Positions 33,045-41,409 of a DNA stretch of 64,000 bases are shown in pieces. Made by a program: the position numbers and the translations under genes. This DNA comes from an uncultured Eubacteriales bacterium. GTDB lineage: Bacteria; Bacillota; Clostridia; Christensenellales; Aristaeellaceae. The stretch's first letter is position 1; each line of letters begins with the position of its first letter. The DNA is taken from the NCBI GenBank assembly GCA_902764915.1, contig CACWXY010000008.1, positions 53,336 through 117,335 on the forward strand, in the 5' to 3' direction. The notes beneath the pieces were generated by a model. That model did not search any database. It saw only the letters and a program-made list of their open reading frames with translations, and was not told where the DNA came from.

Positions 33045-34172
33045 TCAGCTGTAAATCAGGTTTTTCTCTGTCTTTGGATCAAACAGATGCATAACTTTCG
33101 CCGGGAATGTAATAAACATCTTGTTTCCATATGCCAGCTGGCTGCGCTGGTCCTGTGTCAGATCAATCGTAGGCAGCCGTACAATAATGCTGTCTTTATT
33201 CAGGCTTGACAGATGCAGATGCAGTTCGCTTCCCATCATTTCGTTCACCTGGATTGTGCATTCAATGGCATGCTCCGTTTTTTCAAACAAAACGGATGTA
33301 TGCTCCGGACGCACACCCAGCGTGATTTCCTGTGTACCAATTCCCTTCTGAGACAGGGCCGCATTCTGATCCTGGTTTAAAGGAATCTTCACACCAAGAA
33401 GCTCAACTGTATATCCCTTCGCTTCCTTATTCAGCCTTGCCTTGAGGAAATTCATCTGCGGACTTCCGATAAATCCCGCCACAAAAAGATTGATGGGCGT
33501 GTCAAACACTTCCTGCGGTGTTCCTACCTGCTGAATAAACCCATCCTTCATGACAACGATACGGTCGCCCAATGTCATGGCTTCGGTCTGGTCATGGGTA
33601 ACATAGACAAACGTTGTATCCACGCGCTTTCTCAGCAGAATAATCTCAGCACGCATCTGATTGCGCAGTTTTGCATCAAGGTTGGACAGTGGCTCATCCA
33701 TCAGAAAGACGGCGGGATCACGTACAATGGCACGTCCAATGGCTACACGCTGACGCTGGCCGCCGGAAAGCTGCTTGGGTTTGCGTCCCAGATATTCCGT
33801 AATGCCCAGTATTTCTGCAGCCTGCGTAACTCTCTTATAGATTTCTTCATTGCTCATCTTCCGAAGGCGAAGACTGAATGCCATGTTCTCATAGACCGTA
33901 ATGTGCGGATACAGCGCATAATTCTGGAAAACCATGGCAATATCACGGTCTTTCGGTTCCACATCATTGACGATACGATCCCCTATTTTCAGTGTACCAC
34001 CGGATATGTCCTCCAGCCCTGCAATCATGCGCAGGGTTGTTGACTTTCCGCAGCCGGAAGGCCCGACAAATACCACAAACTCCTTATCCTTGATTTCCAG
34101 ATTGAAGTCATGGACTGCCGTTACATTATTGTCATATACCTTCTTGATATGTTCAAGCGTAACACTTGCCAT
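33045..34172 (-). CDS. Sugar ABC transporter ATP-binding protein (MsmX/UgpC/MalK type)
   Basis: Protein of 375 residues. Walker A 'GPSGCGKST' (about 38), Q-loop 'MVFQNYALYPHITVYENM', ABC signature 'LSGGQRQRVAIGRA' (about 134), Walker B 'VFLMDEPLSNLDA' and switch 'VTHDQTEA', followed by an OB-type regulatory domain ('ITLGVRPEHTSVL'). In Gram-positives MsmX-like ATPases energise several sugar importers at once; here it lies 13 bases downstream of two permease genes and a binding-protein gene, so it is the dedicated ATPase of this importer. It acts at the inner face of the membrane. Confidence 0.96.
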   Translation of the reverse strand: MASVTLEHIKKVYDNNVTAVHDFNLEIKDKEFVVFVGPSGCGKSTTLRMIAGLEDISGGTLKIGDRIVNDVEPKDRDIAMVFQNYALYPHITVYENMAFSLRLRKMSNEEIYKRVTQAAEILGITEYLGRKPKQLSGGQRQRVAIGRAIVRDPAVFLMDEPLSNLDAKLRNQMRAEIILLRKRVDTTFVYVTHDQTEAMTLGDRIVVMKDGFIQQVGTPQEVFDTPINLFVAGFIGSPQMNFLKARLNKEAKGYTVELLGVKIPLNQDQNAALSQKGIGTQEITLGVRPEHTSVLFEKTEHAIECTIQVNEMMGSELHLHLSSLNKDSIIVRLPTIDLTQDQRSQLAYGNKMFITFPAKVMHLFDPKTEKNLIYS

Positions 34173-34185
34173 ATGTATATCCTCC

Positions 34186-35133
34186 TTATCCCTTTACAGC
34201 GCCGCCGGTGACGCCTTCCACATAATACTTCTGCAATGCAAGGAACAACGCCGTAATGGGAACAGCCACCAGTACACCGCCTGCACAGAACCGTGTGAAG
34301 TATCCCTGATAGTCCGCCACGTTCACCCAGCGGTACAGACCGACGGCTACGTTGTAATTTGGCTCACTGCCAAAGGCCACATATGAAGCAAACACATAAT
34401 CGCCCCATGGAGCCATAAATGCCATCAGAATCGTATAGATAACAATGGGCTTGGCAAGTGGCATAATAATCTTTTTGAATACCTGGAAACGCGTAGCGCC
34501 ATCAATCCGTGCGCTTTCATCCAGGGATTTGGGAATCGTATCAAAGAAGCCTTTGGAAATATAATACCCCATTCCGGAGGACGCAACATAGATCAGAATC
34601 AAGCCGGGAATGGCACCTGTCTGCGTAAGACCCAGCTGTTTGAGCAGAAAATACAGTGTAATCATGGTAAGGAATCCAGGGAACATACCCAGAACCAGTA
34701 CCACATTCATGATCAGTTTTCTGCCGCGGAAGCGAAGCCGGGACAGCGCATATGATACAGAGAGTACCATGATTGTCTGAATCGCTGCACTGAAGATGGC
34801 AATGATCAGTGTATTCCCATACCAGCGCAGGAAATTGCTCTCCTGGCTTTCAAGAAGCCACTTGTAATTATCCAGTGACCACTGCTTGGGGAGAAGATAA
34901 TCCACCATACCGCCCGACTCCGTGGCATACGAGCGGAAAGACTGGAATACCAGGAAGAAAAACGGAGCAAGCCAGATGATGCTCATCAGAATCAGTATCA
35001 CATAAATGCTGGTATTGACCCTGCGCTCATGTCCTTTTTTGCTGCGTGTTTTCTCTGGTTTTACTTCCCGGATGACGCCTGCTTCCTCGTCAATGACGAT
35101 GTCGACTTCCGGTACTTCGTGTTTCTTACTCAT
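34186..35133 (-). CDS. Sugar ABC transporter permease (MalG type)
   Basis: Protein of 315 residues. About 30 polar N-terminal residues precede six membrane segments; the EAA loop that docks on the ATPase is 'IPKSLDESARIDGATRFQVFKKIIMPLAKP', as in MalG. The C-terminus 'ALQKYYVEGVTGGAVKG' is the typical MalG end. Its ATG overlaps the stop of the MalF-type gene by one base, with GAGGAGG upstream, so the two are translationally coupled. It forms the membrane channel with that protein. Confidence 0.95.
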   Translation of the reverse strand: MSKKHEVPEVDIVIDEEAGVIREVKPEKTRSKKGHERRVNTSIYVILILMSIIWLAPFFFLVFQSFRSYATESGGMVDYLLPKQWSLDNYKWLLESQESNFLRWYGNTLIIAIFSAAIQTIMVLSVSYALSRLRFRGRKLIMNVVLVLGMFPGFLTMITLYFLLKQLGLTQTGAIPGLILIYVASSGMGYYISKGFFDTIPKSLDESARIDGATRFQVFKKIIMPLAKPIVIYTILMAFMAPWGDYVFASYVAFGSEPNYNVAVGLYRWVNVADYQGYFTRFCAGGVLVAVPITALFLALQKYYVEGVTGGAVKG

Positions 35134-36629
35134 TACTGGAAATCCTCCTCATTCTTTACTGACGGGATCATGTTGTATACGATCAGATTAATCACAGCCG
35201 TCACCACAAAGACCAGAATACCCATAACGGCAGCGAGCTTATAGTTGGTATCATTGACCGTCATCTTATAGAGCCAGGTAATCAGAAGGTCTGTATAGCC
35301 GGCATTCCCCGACAGTTCCAGGGACAAAGGCTTGCCCTGGGAAAGCAGGAAGATAACGTTGAAATTATTGATATTCCCCGTAAACGAAGTCAGCAGATAG
35401 GGACCTGTGACAAAGAGCATATAGGGCAGGGTAATCTTTTTATACATCTGGAAAGCATTGGCCCCGTCAATACGCGCACTTTCGTACAGGTCTGCCGGAA
35501 TATTCATCAGAATGCCGGTGGCAATCAGCATCAGGTACGGAATGCCAATCCATACATTGATGACAATCACGGTCACACGTGCCCATGTGGGATTGGTCCA
35601 GAAAGGCAGCGGTGAAGAAATCCATCCCCATTTCATGAGATAGCTGTTGATAAGACCGTCTGCAGCAAACATTTTGCTGACATACAGCAGGGAAACAAAC
35701 TGCGGAATAGCAATGGTCATGACCAGAATCGTCCGCCACATCTTCTTCAGCTTGATTCCCTTTTTATTGATCATGATGGCAACCAGCATGCCCAGGAAAT
35801 AATTCAGGAATGTAGCAAAGAATGCCCAGATCAATGTCCACAGCAGCACCTGTGAAAATGTATTGCCATAGCTTGACGTATCCGTCGACAGAAGCTGACG
35901 GAAGTTATCCCATCCCACCCAGGTAAACAGTTTGCTGGGCGGCTGGTGTGTCGCATCAAAATTCGTAAATGCGACCAGAATCATGAACAGTATCGGAAGG
36001 ATGGTAAATATGGTTACGCCCAGTGTCGGGAGTGCCAGAAGCGTCTTATGGAACTGAGAATCCATGAGCGCAGACACATCCTCCTTGGTGGACTTGAGCT
36101 TATGTCCGCTCTTGAGGATCATTTCGCTCAGCCGGTTCTGCTTCACATTCACATACCATGTATAGATAAATGCAACGATAAAGAAGAGTGTCAGCACCCC
36201 GTAGAGCAGAATGAAGAAGGAGTTGTCCCCGTAGACTGTACGGCGTCCCTCCTTATAGGTTTCCACCGTACCCAGGGTGGACAGCTTTCCCAGATAATAA
36301 CACCCGGAAAACTGCGCATTGGGCATAAACATGAAAATATTGAATACCGTCTGAAACAGGAAGAACAGAAGTCCTCTTCCCCACTGACCGCGTGCAAATG
36401 AACCGAAACCCATGACAAGAAAGGACAGTTTCGTCTTCCAGTCACCGGTGCGAAACGTCTGAACGGTGTCTTTGCATCCACGGATGAAACCGGCACCTGC
36501 ATGGATGATCCCCTGACCAAGCTTTTTGCACACGCCAACCAGTTTTTTCGGCAGAGCCGCAAAGAACTTTCTGGTTTTATAGCCCATCTTGGCAGGTTTA
36601 CTGAGTTTCAGGTACTCCAGATCTGTCAT
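35133..36629 (-). CDS. Sugar ABC transporter permease (MalF type)
   Basis: Protein of 498 residues, longer than a minimal permease. The first part adds a positively charged amphipathic stretch ('YKTRKFFAALPKKLVGVCKK') and two extra membrane segments before the core; the second half is the MalF core with the EAA loop 'IPADLYESARIDGANAFQMYKKITLPYM'. The C-terminus is 'AVINLIVYNMIPSVKNEEDFQ'. With the MalG-type partner it forms the channel for the solute delivered by the binding protein. It follows the binding-protein gene with an intervening hairpin that should lower its expression relative to that gene. Confidence 0.95.
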   Translation of the reverse strand: MTDLEYLKLSKPAKMGYKTRKFFAALPKKLVGVCKKLGQGIIHAGAGFIRGCKDTVQTFRTGDWKTKLSFLVMGFGSFARGQWGRGLLFFLFQTVFNIFMFMPNAQFSGCYYLGKLSTLGTVETYKEGRRTVYGDNSFFILLYGVLTLFFIVAFIYTWYVNVKQNRLSEMILKSGHKLKSTKEDVSALMDSQFHKTLLALPTLGVTIFTILPILFMILVAFTNFDATHQPPSKLFTWVGWDNFRQLLSTDTSSYGNTFSQVLLWTLIWAFFATFLNYFLGMLVAIMINKKGIKLKKMWRTILVMTIAIPQFVSLLYVSKMFAADGLINSYLMKWGWISSPLPFWTNPTWARVTVIVINVWIGIPYLMLIATGILMNIPADLYESARIDGANAFQMYKKITLPYMLFVTGPYLLTSFTGNINNFNVIFLLSQGKPLSLELSGNAGYTDLLITWLYKMTVNDTNYKLAAVMGILVFVVTAVINLIVYNMIPSVKNEEDFQ

Positions 36630-36668
36630 CTGGACCTTCGCCCCCTTTGCCTTTCGAATTCAGTCATG

Positions 36669-36704
36669 AAAAAACAGACTGGGGACATGCCCCCAGTCTG
36701 TCGG
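36669..36704 (-). terminator. Intercistronic terminator/attenuator after the sugar-binding protein gene
   Basis: On the minus strand ACAGACTGGGG and CCCCAGTCTGT pair around a short loop and lead into TTTTTT. It sits between the binding-protein and permease genes, so most transcripts may stop here and yield excess binding protein, as in other sugar ABC operons. Confidence 0.82.
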
Positions 36705-36712
36705 GGATACGC

Positions 36713-37918
36713 TTACTTGGAAAGATAGCCCTCACAGGTTGCTTCAAATCCCTTAAGAACTTCAAGCAGAGCTGCGTCGTCAGCATCATCCAGTTTGCCG
36801 CCGATCACATCGTCGCCCAATGCGGTAGCAAGGCTCCAATAGTCATTCGGATACTGGCCCTGCGGTGCGCAGAAAGCAAGCTGTTCAGCCAGAGCGGACA
36901 GTGCTTCATCAGCCTGAACGGCTTCATTCTTCTGTGCGTTCAGGTTAGAGGGACCCCAGCCTACAGCATTGTAGCGGGCAAGCTGTACTTCTTCACTGGT
37001 CAGATAGGCAGCCAGAGCATCACAGGCAGCCAGTTTGTCATCGTCCGTCTGCGGCTTTACGCCCAGCATCTTAAATCCACCGAAACCACCCATCTGGAAA
37101 CCAGCCACGGTAGGCAGCTTAGCGGTCGCATAATTGTCGCCGAAGACTTCCTTGGCGGCGGTAGCATCCCATGTGCCGTCAACGATCGCGCCGATGTTGG
37201 TGGCATTGGAAATCGAAGAACCATTGACGAAAGCAGGCGACTTATGAAGATCAATCATTGCCTTCAGTGCCTTCACGCCTTCTTCGCTGGCATAGGAAGC
37301 ATTCATGCCGATCAGCTGGCCTTCATCATTGGAGTCAAAGGTCAGTTCACAGCCGGCACCAAAGAAGAACGCAGTCTGATACCAACCAGAATTGATTTCC
37401 ATATAGAAGCTCTTGCCAGCGGCTTCGCAGTCTGCAAGGATCTGCTCCAGCGTGGAAGGATCGGTGACAACGGACTTGTCATAATAGAGGAAGTAACCGT
37501 TGTCGCTGGTCATGGGATACGCATACATGGTATCACCCATCATGACGGCACCCACAGAACCGGGATCATTCTCGGCCTTGACAACTTCGGCATTGGAAGG
37601 CTCCACTTCTTCTACAGCACCGGCAGCTACGAGCCGGGACAGCTGGTCCTGCGCGAAAGCAAACAGATCGGCGCCTGCTTCTACGTCAGTGATCATGTTT
37701 GTTGCCGCATCGCCCTCGCCTACAGGCTGAATAACCACTGTCATATCCGCATATTCCGGATGCAAAGCCTTGAAGGCCTCAACCTGCTGCTGGGTAAAGT
37801 CCACAACTGCTTCTGCAACCCAGATCTTCAATTCACCGCTGTATCCGTCGGCCATAGCGAAGGAACAGAGAGAAAGAAGCATAATGCATGCGAGCATTAG
37901 AGAAAAGAGTTTCTTCAT
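36713..37918 (-). CDS. Maltose-type sugar ABC transporter substrate-binding protein
   Basis: Protein of 401 residues. The N-terminal signal is 'MKKLFSLMLACIMLLSLCSFAMADG', here broken as a Lys pair, a hydrophobic core and a probable signal-peptidase-I site after 'FAMA'. The mature part 'GELKIWVAEAVVDF', 'MTVVIQPVGEGDAATNM' and 'MYAYPMTSDNGYFLYYDKSV' follows the MalE pattern for oligosaccharide binding proteins. The Cys in 'LSLCS' is preceded by Leu, so it is not a standard lipobox; a Gram-positive solute receptor without a lipid anchor would be unusual. It is encoded directly downstream of the GH13-GH53 enzyme and first in the importer operon, so its ligand is probably a malto- or galacto-oligosaccharide. 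Confidence 0.94.
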   Translation of the reverse strand: MKKLFSLMLACIMLLSLCSFAMADGYSGELKIWVAEAVVDFTQQQVEAFKALHPEYADMTVVIQPVGEGDAATNMITDVEAGADLFAFAQDQLSRLVAAGAVEEVEPSNAEVVKAENDPGSVGAVMMGDTMYAYPMTSDNGYFLYYDKSVVTDPSTLEQILADCEAAGKSFYMEINSGWYQTAFFFGAGCELTFDSNDEGQLIGMNASYASEEGVKALKAMIDLHKSPAFVNGSSISNATNIGAIVDGTWDATAAKEVFGDNYATAKLPTVAGFQMGGFGGFKMLGVKPQTDDDKLAACDALAAYLTSEEVQLARYNAVGWGPSNLNAQKNEAVQADEALSALAEQLAFCAPQGQYPNDYWSLATALGDDVIGGKLDDADDAALLEVLKGFEATCEGYLSK

Positions 37919-37948
37919 AGGAAAGCCTCCTCAAGTTAGATTCAATTG

Positions 37949-37966
37949 GATGAACGAACGCTCATC
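37949..37966. promoter_or_regulatory. Candidate operator downstream of the importer promoter
   Basis: GATGAACGAACGCTCATC is an 18-bp imperfect palindrome (GATGA/TCATC arms with CG-CG in the middle) just after the expected transcription start. It resembles LacI-family sites in size, but no LacI gene is in the window. Confidence 0.5.
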
Positions 37967-37976
37967 TCATGGGAAA

Positions 37977-38005
37977 ATTATAGGAGGTTCATGCCAATTT
38001 GTCAA
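37977..38005 (-). promoter_or_regulatory. Promoter of the sugar importer operon
   Basis: On the minus strand TTGACA (38005-38000), a 17-base spacer and a perfect TATAAT (37982-37977). The -35 hexamer contains the TGA stop codon of the upstream GH13-GH53 gene. Confidence 0.88.
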
Positions 38006-41000
38006 TCCTTAATTGTCCGATGCAGCATCGCATCATCTATCTTGCCCCATGCTCCGCTTCCATCACACTTTACATGAATGCCTACCGTGACCTGATCTCC
38101 TTCCCTGACTTCAATACCAGATATCACAGGCGTATGCCATTGATTCCAGGATGTTATCTCCGTAGACTGCACGGCGACTGTCTGTCCGTTGATCGCAACA
38201 AAACTGTTCAGGGCCTGCTCGCCCGCATCGCCTCCCATAACACTGATGGAATATGTGTATATTCCTTCCGGAAGGTCATCAAGGGTCTGCATCAGGGTAA
38301 AATCCACGTTCTGTGCCCGTGAGGAATAAAAATGCCAATGCCGATCACCTGTCAGAGAATCCAGTGTCTTCTCCTCCGCGTACAGTTCCTCACATGCCTT
38401 GTGATCTTCGCAGACCCACATGGATACATCCGTATCCTCAAAGCTCCCATTTTTCAGATAGTTCCACTGCGTACCGCGCACCGTACACGTAACAGGCAAT
38501 TGCTCCGCGTTCCCATGGATTACCCTCACGCCATCTTCCGCAACAACCGTACTCTGATCCCAGTCGACACGCACATTTCTCTGGCTTCCGTCATTCATCA
38601 TGGCAGGCAGTGTTTCCGGAAGAAGGATGGTTTCTCCAATGTCGGCTGTAAAGGACATCTCTTGCACCGAGACAATGGACAGGGGGACCTGGTTGCCTTC
38701 CCGGATCAGGCGGAACATGGCAAGGGACGGCAGTGCATGTGCCTGAAAATCAAACAGTGCCTGATTCTCGCACGCACAGCCGCCATAGTATAAGCCGGCA
38801 TCATTCGGGTCATATTCTCCTGCATAGCTTGCCGCCCATCCGCTGCCCAGTTCTTCCCATTTGTCCATGCGCTCCGACTGGGACCCAGCCGGAACCGGAA
38901 CCCAGGCGCCTTCCCAGTAACACACGCCAATCCCGCCGATGTCGCGCATGACCTCTGCTATCTTTTCAAAGGCAATCACCTGGCCCTGCGGTGACACAGG
39001 ATACGGCATGGCATAACCGCCGCCCTCCCCGATGGTATTTCCACTCCCGTCCCCGTCTTCCAGTGTCCATGCATAACTGGTCTCCATAACCATGACCTTT
39101 TTCCCGTACTGCTGCGCTATCTCGGAGAGTATCGATGCCAGATTATCCAGTGTTCCATGCCAGTAGGGATAATAGCTGGTGCCAAACACATCATAATCCA
39201 ATTGATAATAATCCATCTTACTGGCATATGTGCGATAACTGTCAGCATTCTCCGGATTCGCAAAATGAAGCGCAACCAGCGCTTCCGGAAACACTTCCCG
39301 GACTGCCTTTGAACCTGCATTCATCAGTTTGTACAGATTCATCCATGTATGCTCTCCACACAGTTTCCCGTTTGTTTCATTGCCCAGCTGTACCATGGCG
39401 ACATCCACCCCAGAATCCCGCATGGCAAGAAGGCTGTCCCGGGTAAAGTCGTAAAGCGCAGCAGCTTTCTCCCGTATTTTCATGCCTTCCCACGCCTTTG
39501 GTGTCATCTGCTTGGATGGATCCGCCCAGAAGTCACTGTAATGAAAATCAATCAGAACACGCATGCCTGCTTCTGTCGCGCGCTTTCCGAGGGCAATGGC
39601 AGTCTGTACATCATTATTGCCTCCGCCATACCCTTTCCCCTCTTCCGTATAGGGATCATTCCATACGCGCAAACGAATCAGGTTCACACCGTTCCGCGCC
39701 AGAAGCGAAAACAGGTCCGCGCGATTGCCTTCATCGTCATAATACACAACCCCGGAAGCCTCCAGGGCAGCACAGGAAGATACATCCATCCCCAGATAAA
39801 AATCCTCCGGGAGGTCGGAAATTTTCCTCACATAGAGCGGATTGTCTTCCGTCTTCTTTTCCAGGATCGCAATACTGTAGGGTGGCAGGGAAAGCACTGT
39901 TCCTGTCTGAGATACATGTTCAGCCCCGGTCAGCAGTTCCTCGCAGAGCATCACATTCTCCGGCACATCACATGCCAGGGTTTCCTTCTGTGAAAAGTTC
40001 ATGGCAATCCAGCATATGCTGTCGTCCCATGTTCTGGAAAGAAGGCAGACATCGCCCGATACGGATGCAACCGAATTCTTTCCCAGCGCAATCATGGGAT
40101 ACTGAAGACGAATCTGATTCACTTTTCTGCAATAGTTCAGCAGGGAATCAGGATCTTCTTTCTGTACATCCCAGGAAGGATATGGGTACTCCGCCTGTGC
40201 CGCACCCGGCGGCTGCAGCGTACGTTCTGACTCGTTCCAGTTCATGGCAAGCCGCTTGTTGGGGTCCTCTCCGCTGCCAACCATACCGATCTCTTCGCCA
40301 TAATAGGTAAAGGTATACCCCTGCATCATGCCGAGGATGCCCTCCGCAAACTTGGCAGCCGGCAGATTACTTCTTCCCTGCACCGCGCCAAGCGTTCGAC
40401 CCGTATCATGATTGCAGAGGAAAGGAGCCAGTTTGCAGCCATCCAGTGTACTCAGCACACGCTCATAGGCTTTGATAAACTTCTCCGCATGCGCGCTGCG
40501 TCCACGCAGACTGCTGATGACAAAGCCCTCCGCCTGCGATGCCGGGAAAAGGAAGAACGCATCCACCTTGCTCTCATAGTACTGTGCAATGGTATCAAGA
40601 CCTGCCCAGCACTCGCCTACAAGGAATGAATCCGGATGAATCGACTCACAGGTTTCCTTCAGCCAGGAAAGGAATGCAATATTCCTGTCTGGCTCCCCTG
40701 TAAAATAGCTCGTCACGGCGTCCAGGCGAAAACCGTCCACCTGCATTTCTGACAGCCAGAAAGTCAGGATCCGGGTGATCTCCGTCTTTACAGCAGGTGA
40801 ATCCAGATTCAGATCCGGCATACCGCCGCCGGAAAAAGACTCCTCATAATACCAGCCTGTATCCTCCAGCGGCACAAACCCATCCCCGGGTGTCTGCGTA
40901 AACCGGTAGAACTCGGTCCATGCACCGCGTTGTCCGTTCCGGATCTCCTCCATTGCCGACTGAAACCACGGATGCTGCACAGAGGTGTGATTGATCGGAA

Positions 41001-41340
41001 GATCCAGTATAACCCGTATTCCCCTCGCATGCGCCTGTGCAATCAATGCCTGCATGTCTTCAAGCGTTCCGTACTCCGGATCGATCTGCATGTAATCAGT
41101 CACGTCATACTTATGATAGGACGGGCTTGGCATAACAGGCATCAGCCACAGTCCTGTATACCCCATGTCCGCAATATCTGCCAGGTGCATCTGCACGCCC
41201 CTGATGTCCCCGATACCATCGCCATCGCTGTCCTGATAGGAGCGAACAAATATCTCATACCAGTTATAGGACTCATCAGCATAAGCGGTGCCTATCAGAA
41301 GACAGATTCCAACGATCAACAAGATACCCCATCGCTTCAT
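38002..41340 (-). CDS. Secreted GH13 amylase-like - GH53 galactanase - CBM61-like fusion enzyme
   Basis: Protein of 1112 residues. A signal peptide (Lys-Arg, then 'WGILLIVGICLLIGTAYA', cleavage before Asp-Glu-Ser) is followed by a GH13 domain to about residue 500: 'DGFRLDAV' (nucleophile Asp, about 201), 'LVGECW' (acid/base Glu, about 243), 'LCNHDTGR' (about 313). From about 513 comes a GH53 endo-beta-1,4-galactanase: 'DFYLGMDVSS', 'IRLRVWNDPY', 'QLGNETNG' (about 655) and 'VMETSYAW' (about 751). An Ig-like segment (about 890-940) and a C-terminal beta-sandwich ('NGSFEDTDVSMW') that I take for CBM61, a galactan binder, close the protein. ATG 41340 has AGGAG upstream; the frame to 41412 crosses a terminator. 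Next to an importer operon it would release oligosaccharides from starch and galactan outside the cell. Confidence 0.9.
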   Translation of the reverse strand: MKRWGILLIVGICLLIGTAYADESYNWYEIFVRSYQDSDGDGIGDIRGVQMHLADIADMGYTGLWLMPVMPSPSYHKYDVTDYMQIDPEYGTLEDMQALIAQAHARGIRVILDLPINHTSVQHPWFQSAMEEIRNGQRGAWTEFYRFTQTPGDGFVPLEDTGWYYEESFSGGGMPDLNLDSPAVKTEITRILTFWLSEMQVDGFRLDAVTSYFTGEPDRNIAFLSWLKETCESIHPDSFLVGECWAGLDTIAQYYESKVDAFFLFPASQAEGFVISSLRGRSAHAEKFIKAYERVLSTLDGCKLAPFLCNHDTGRTLGAVQGRSNLPAAKFAEGILGMMQGYTFTYYGEEIGMVGSGEDPNKRLAMNWNESERTLQPPGAAQAEYPYPSWDVQKEDPDSLLNYCRKVNQIRLQYPMIALGKNSVASVSGDVCLLSRTWDDSICWIAMNFSQKETLACDVPENVMLCEELLTGAEHVSQTGTVLSLPPYSIAILEKKTEDNPLYVRKISDLPEDFYLGMDVSSCAALEASGVVYYDDEGNRADLFSLLARNGVNLIRLRVWNDPYTEEGKGYGGGNNDVQTAIALGKRATEAGMRVLIDFHYSDFWADPSKQMTPKAWEGMKIREKAAALYDFTRDSLLAMRDSGVDVAMVQLGNETNGKLCGEHTWMNLYKLMNAGSKAVREVFPEALVALHFANPENADSYRTYASKMDYYQLDYDVFGTSYYPYWHGTLDNLASILSEIAQQYGKKVMVMETSYAWTLEDGDGSGNTIGEGGGYAMPYPVSPQGQVIAFEKIAEVMRDIGGIGVCYWEGAWVPVPAGSQSERMDKWEELGSGWAASYAGEYDPNDAGLYYGGCACENQALFDFQAHALPSLAMFRLIREGNQVPLSIVSVQEMSFTADIGETILLPETLPAMMNDGSQRNVRVDWDQSTVVAEDGVRVIHGNAEQLPVTCTVRGTQWNYLKNGSFEDTDVSMWVCEDHKACEELYAEEKTLDSLTGDRHWHFYSSRAQNVDFTLMQTLDDLPEGIYTYSISVMGGDAGEQALNSFVAINGQTVAVQSTEITSWNQWHTPVISGIEVREGDQVTVGIHVKCDGSGAWGKIDDAMLHRTIKD

Positions 41341-41373
41341 AATACACTCTCCTGTCTGTTCCTGCATGCCTGT

Positions 41374-41409
41374 AAAAAAGAAGCTCACGTCATGGCGTGA
41401 GCTTCTTTT
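41374..41409 (-). terminator. Terminator after ppk
   Basis: On the minus strand GAAGCTCACG and CGTGAGCTTC form a stem followed by TTTTTT, starting at the ppk stop. It lies only about 35 bases before the GH13-GH53 start, leaving no room for a promoter in between. Confidence 0.8.
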
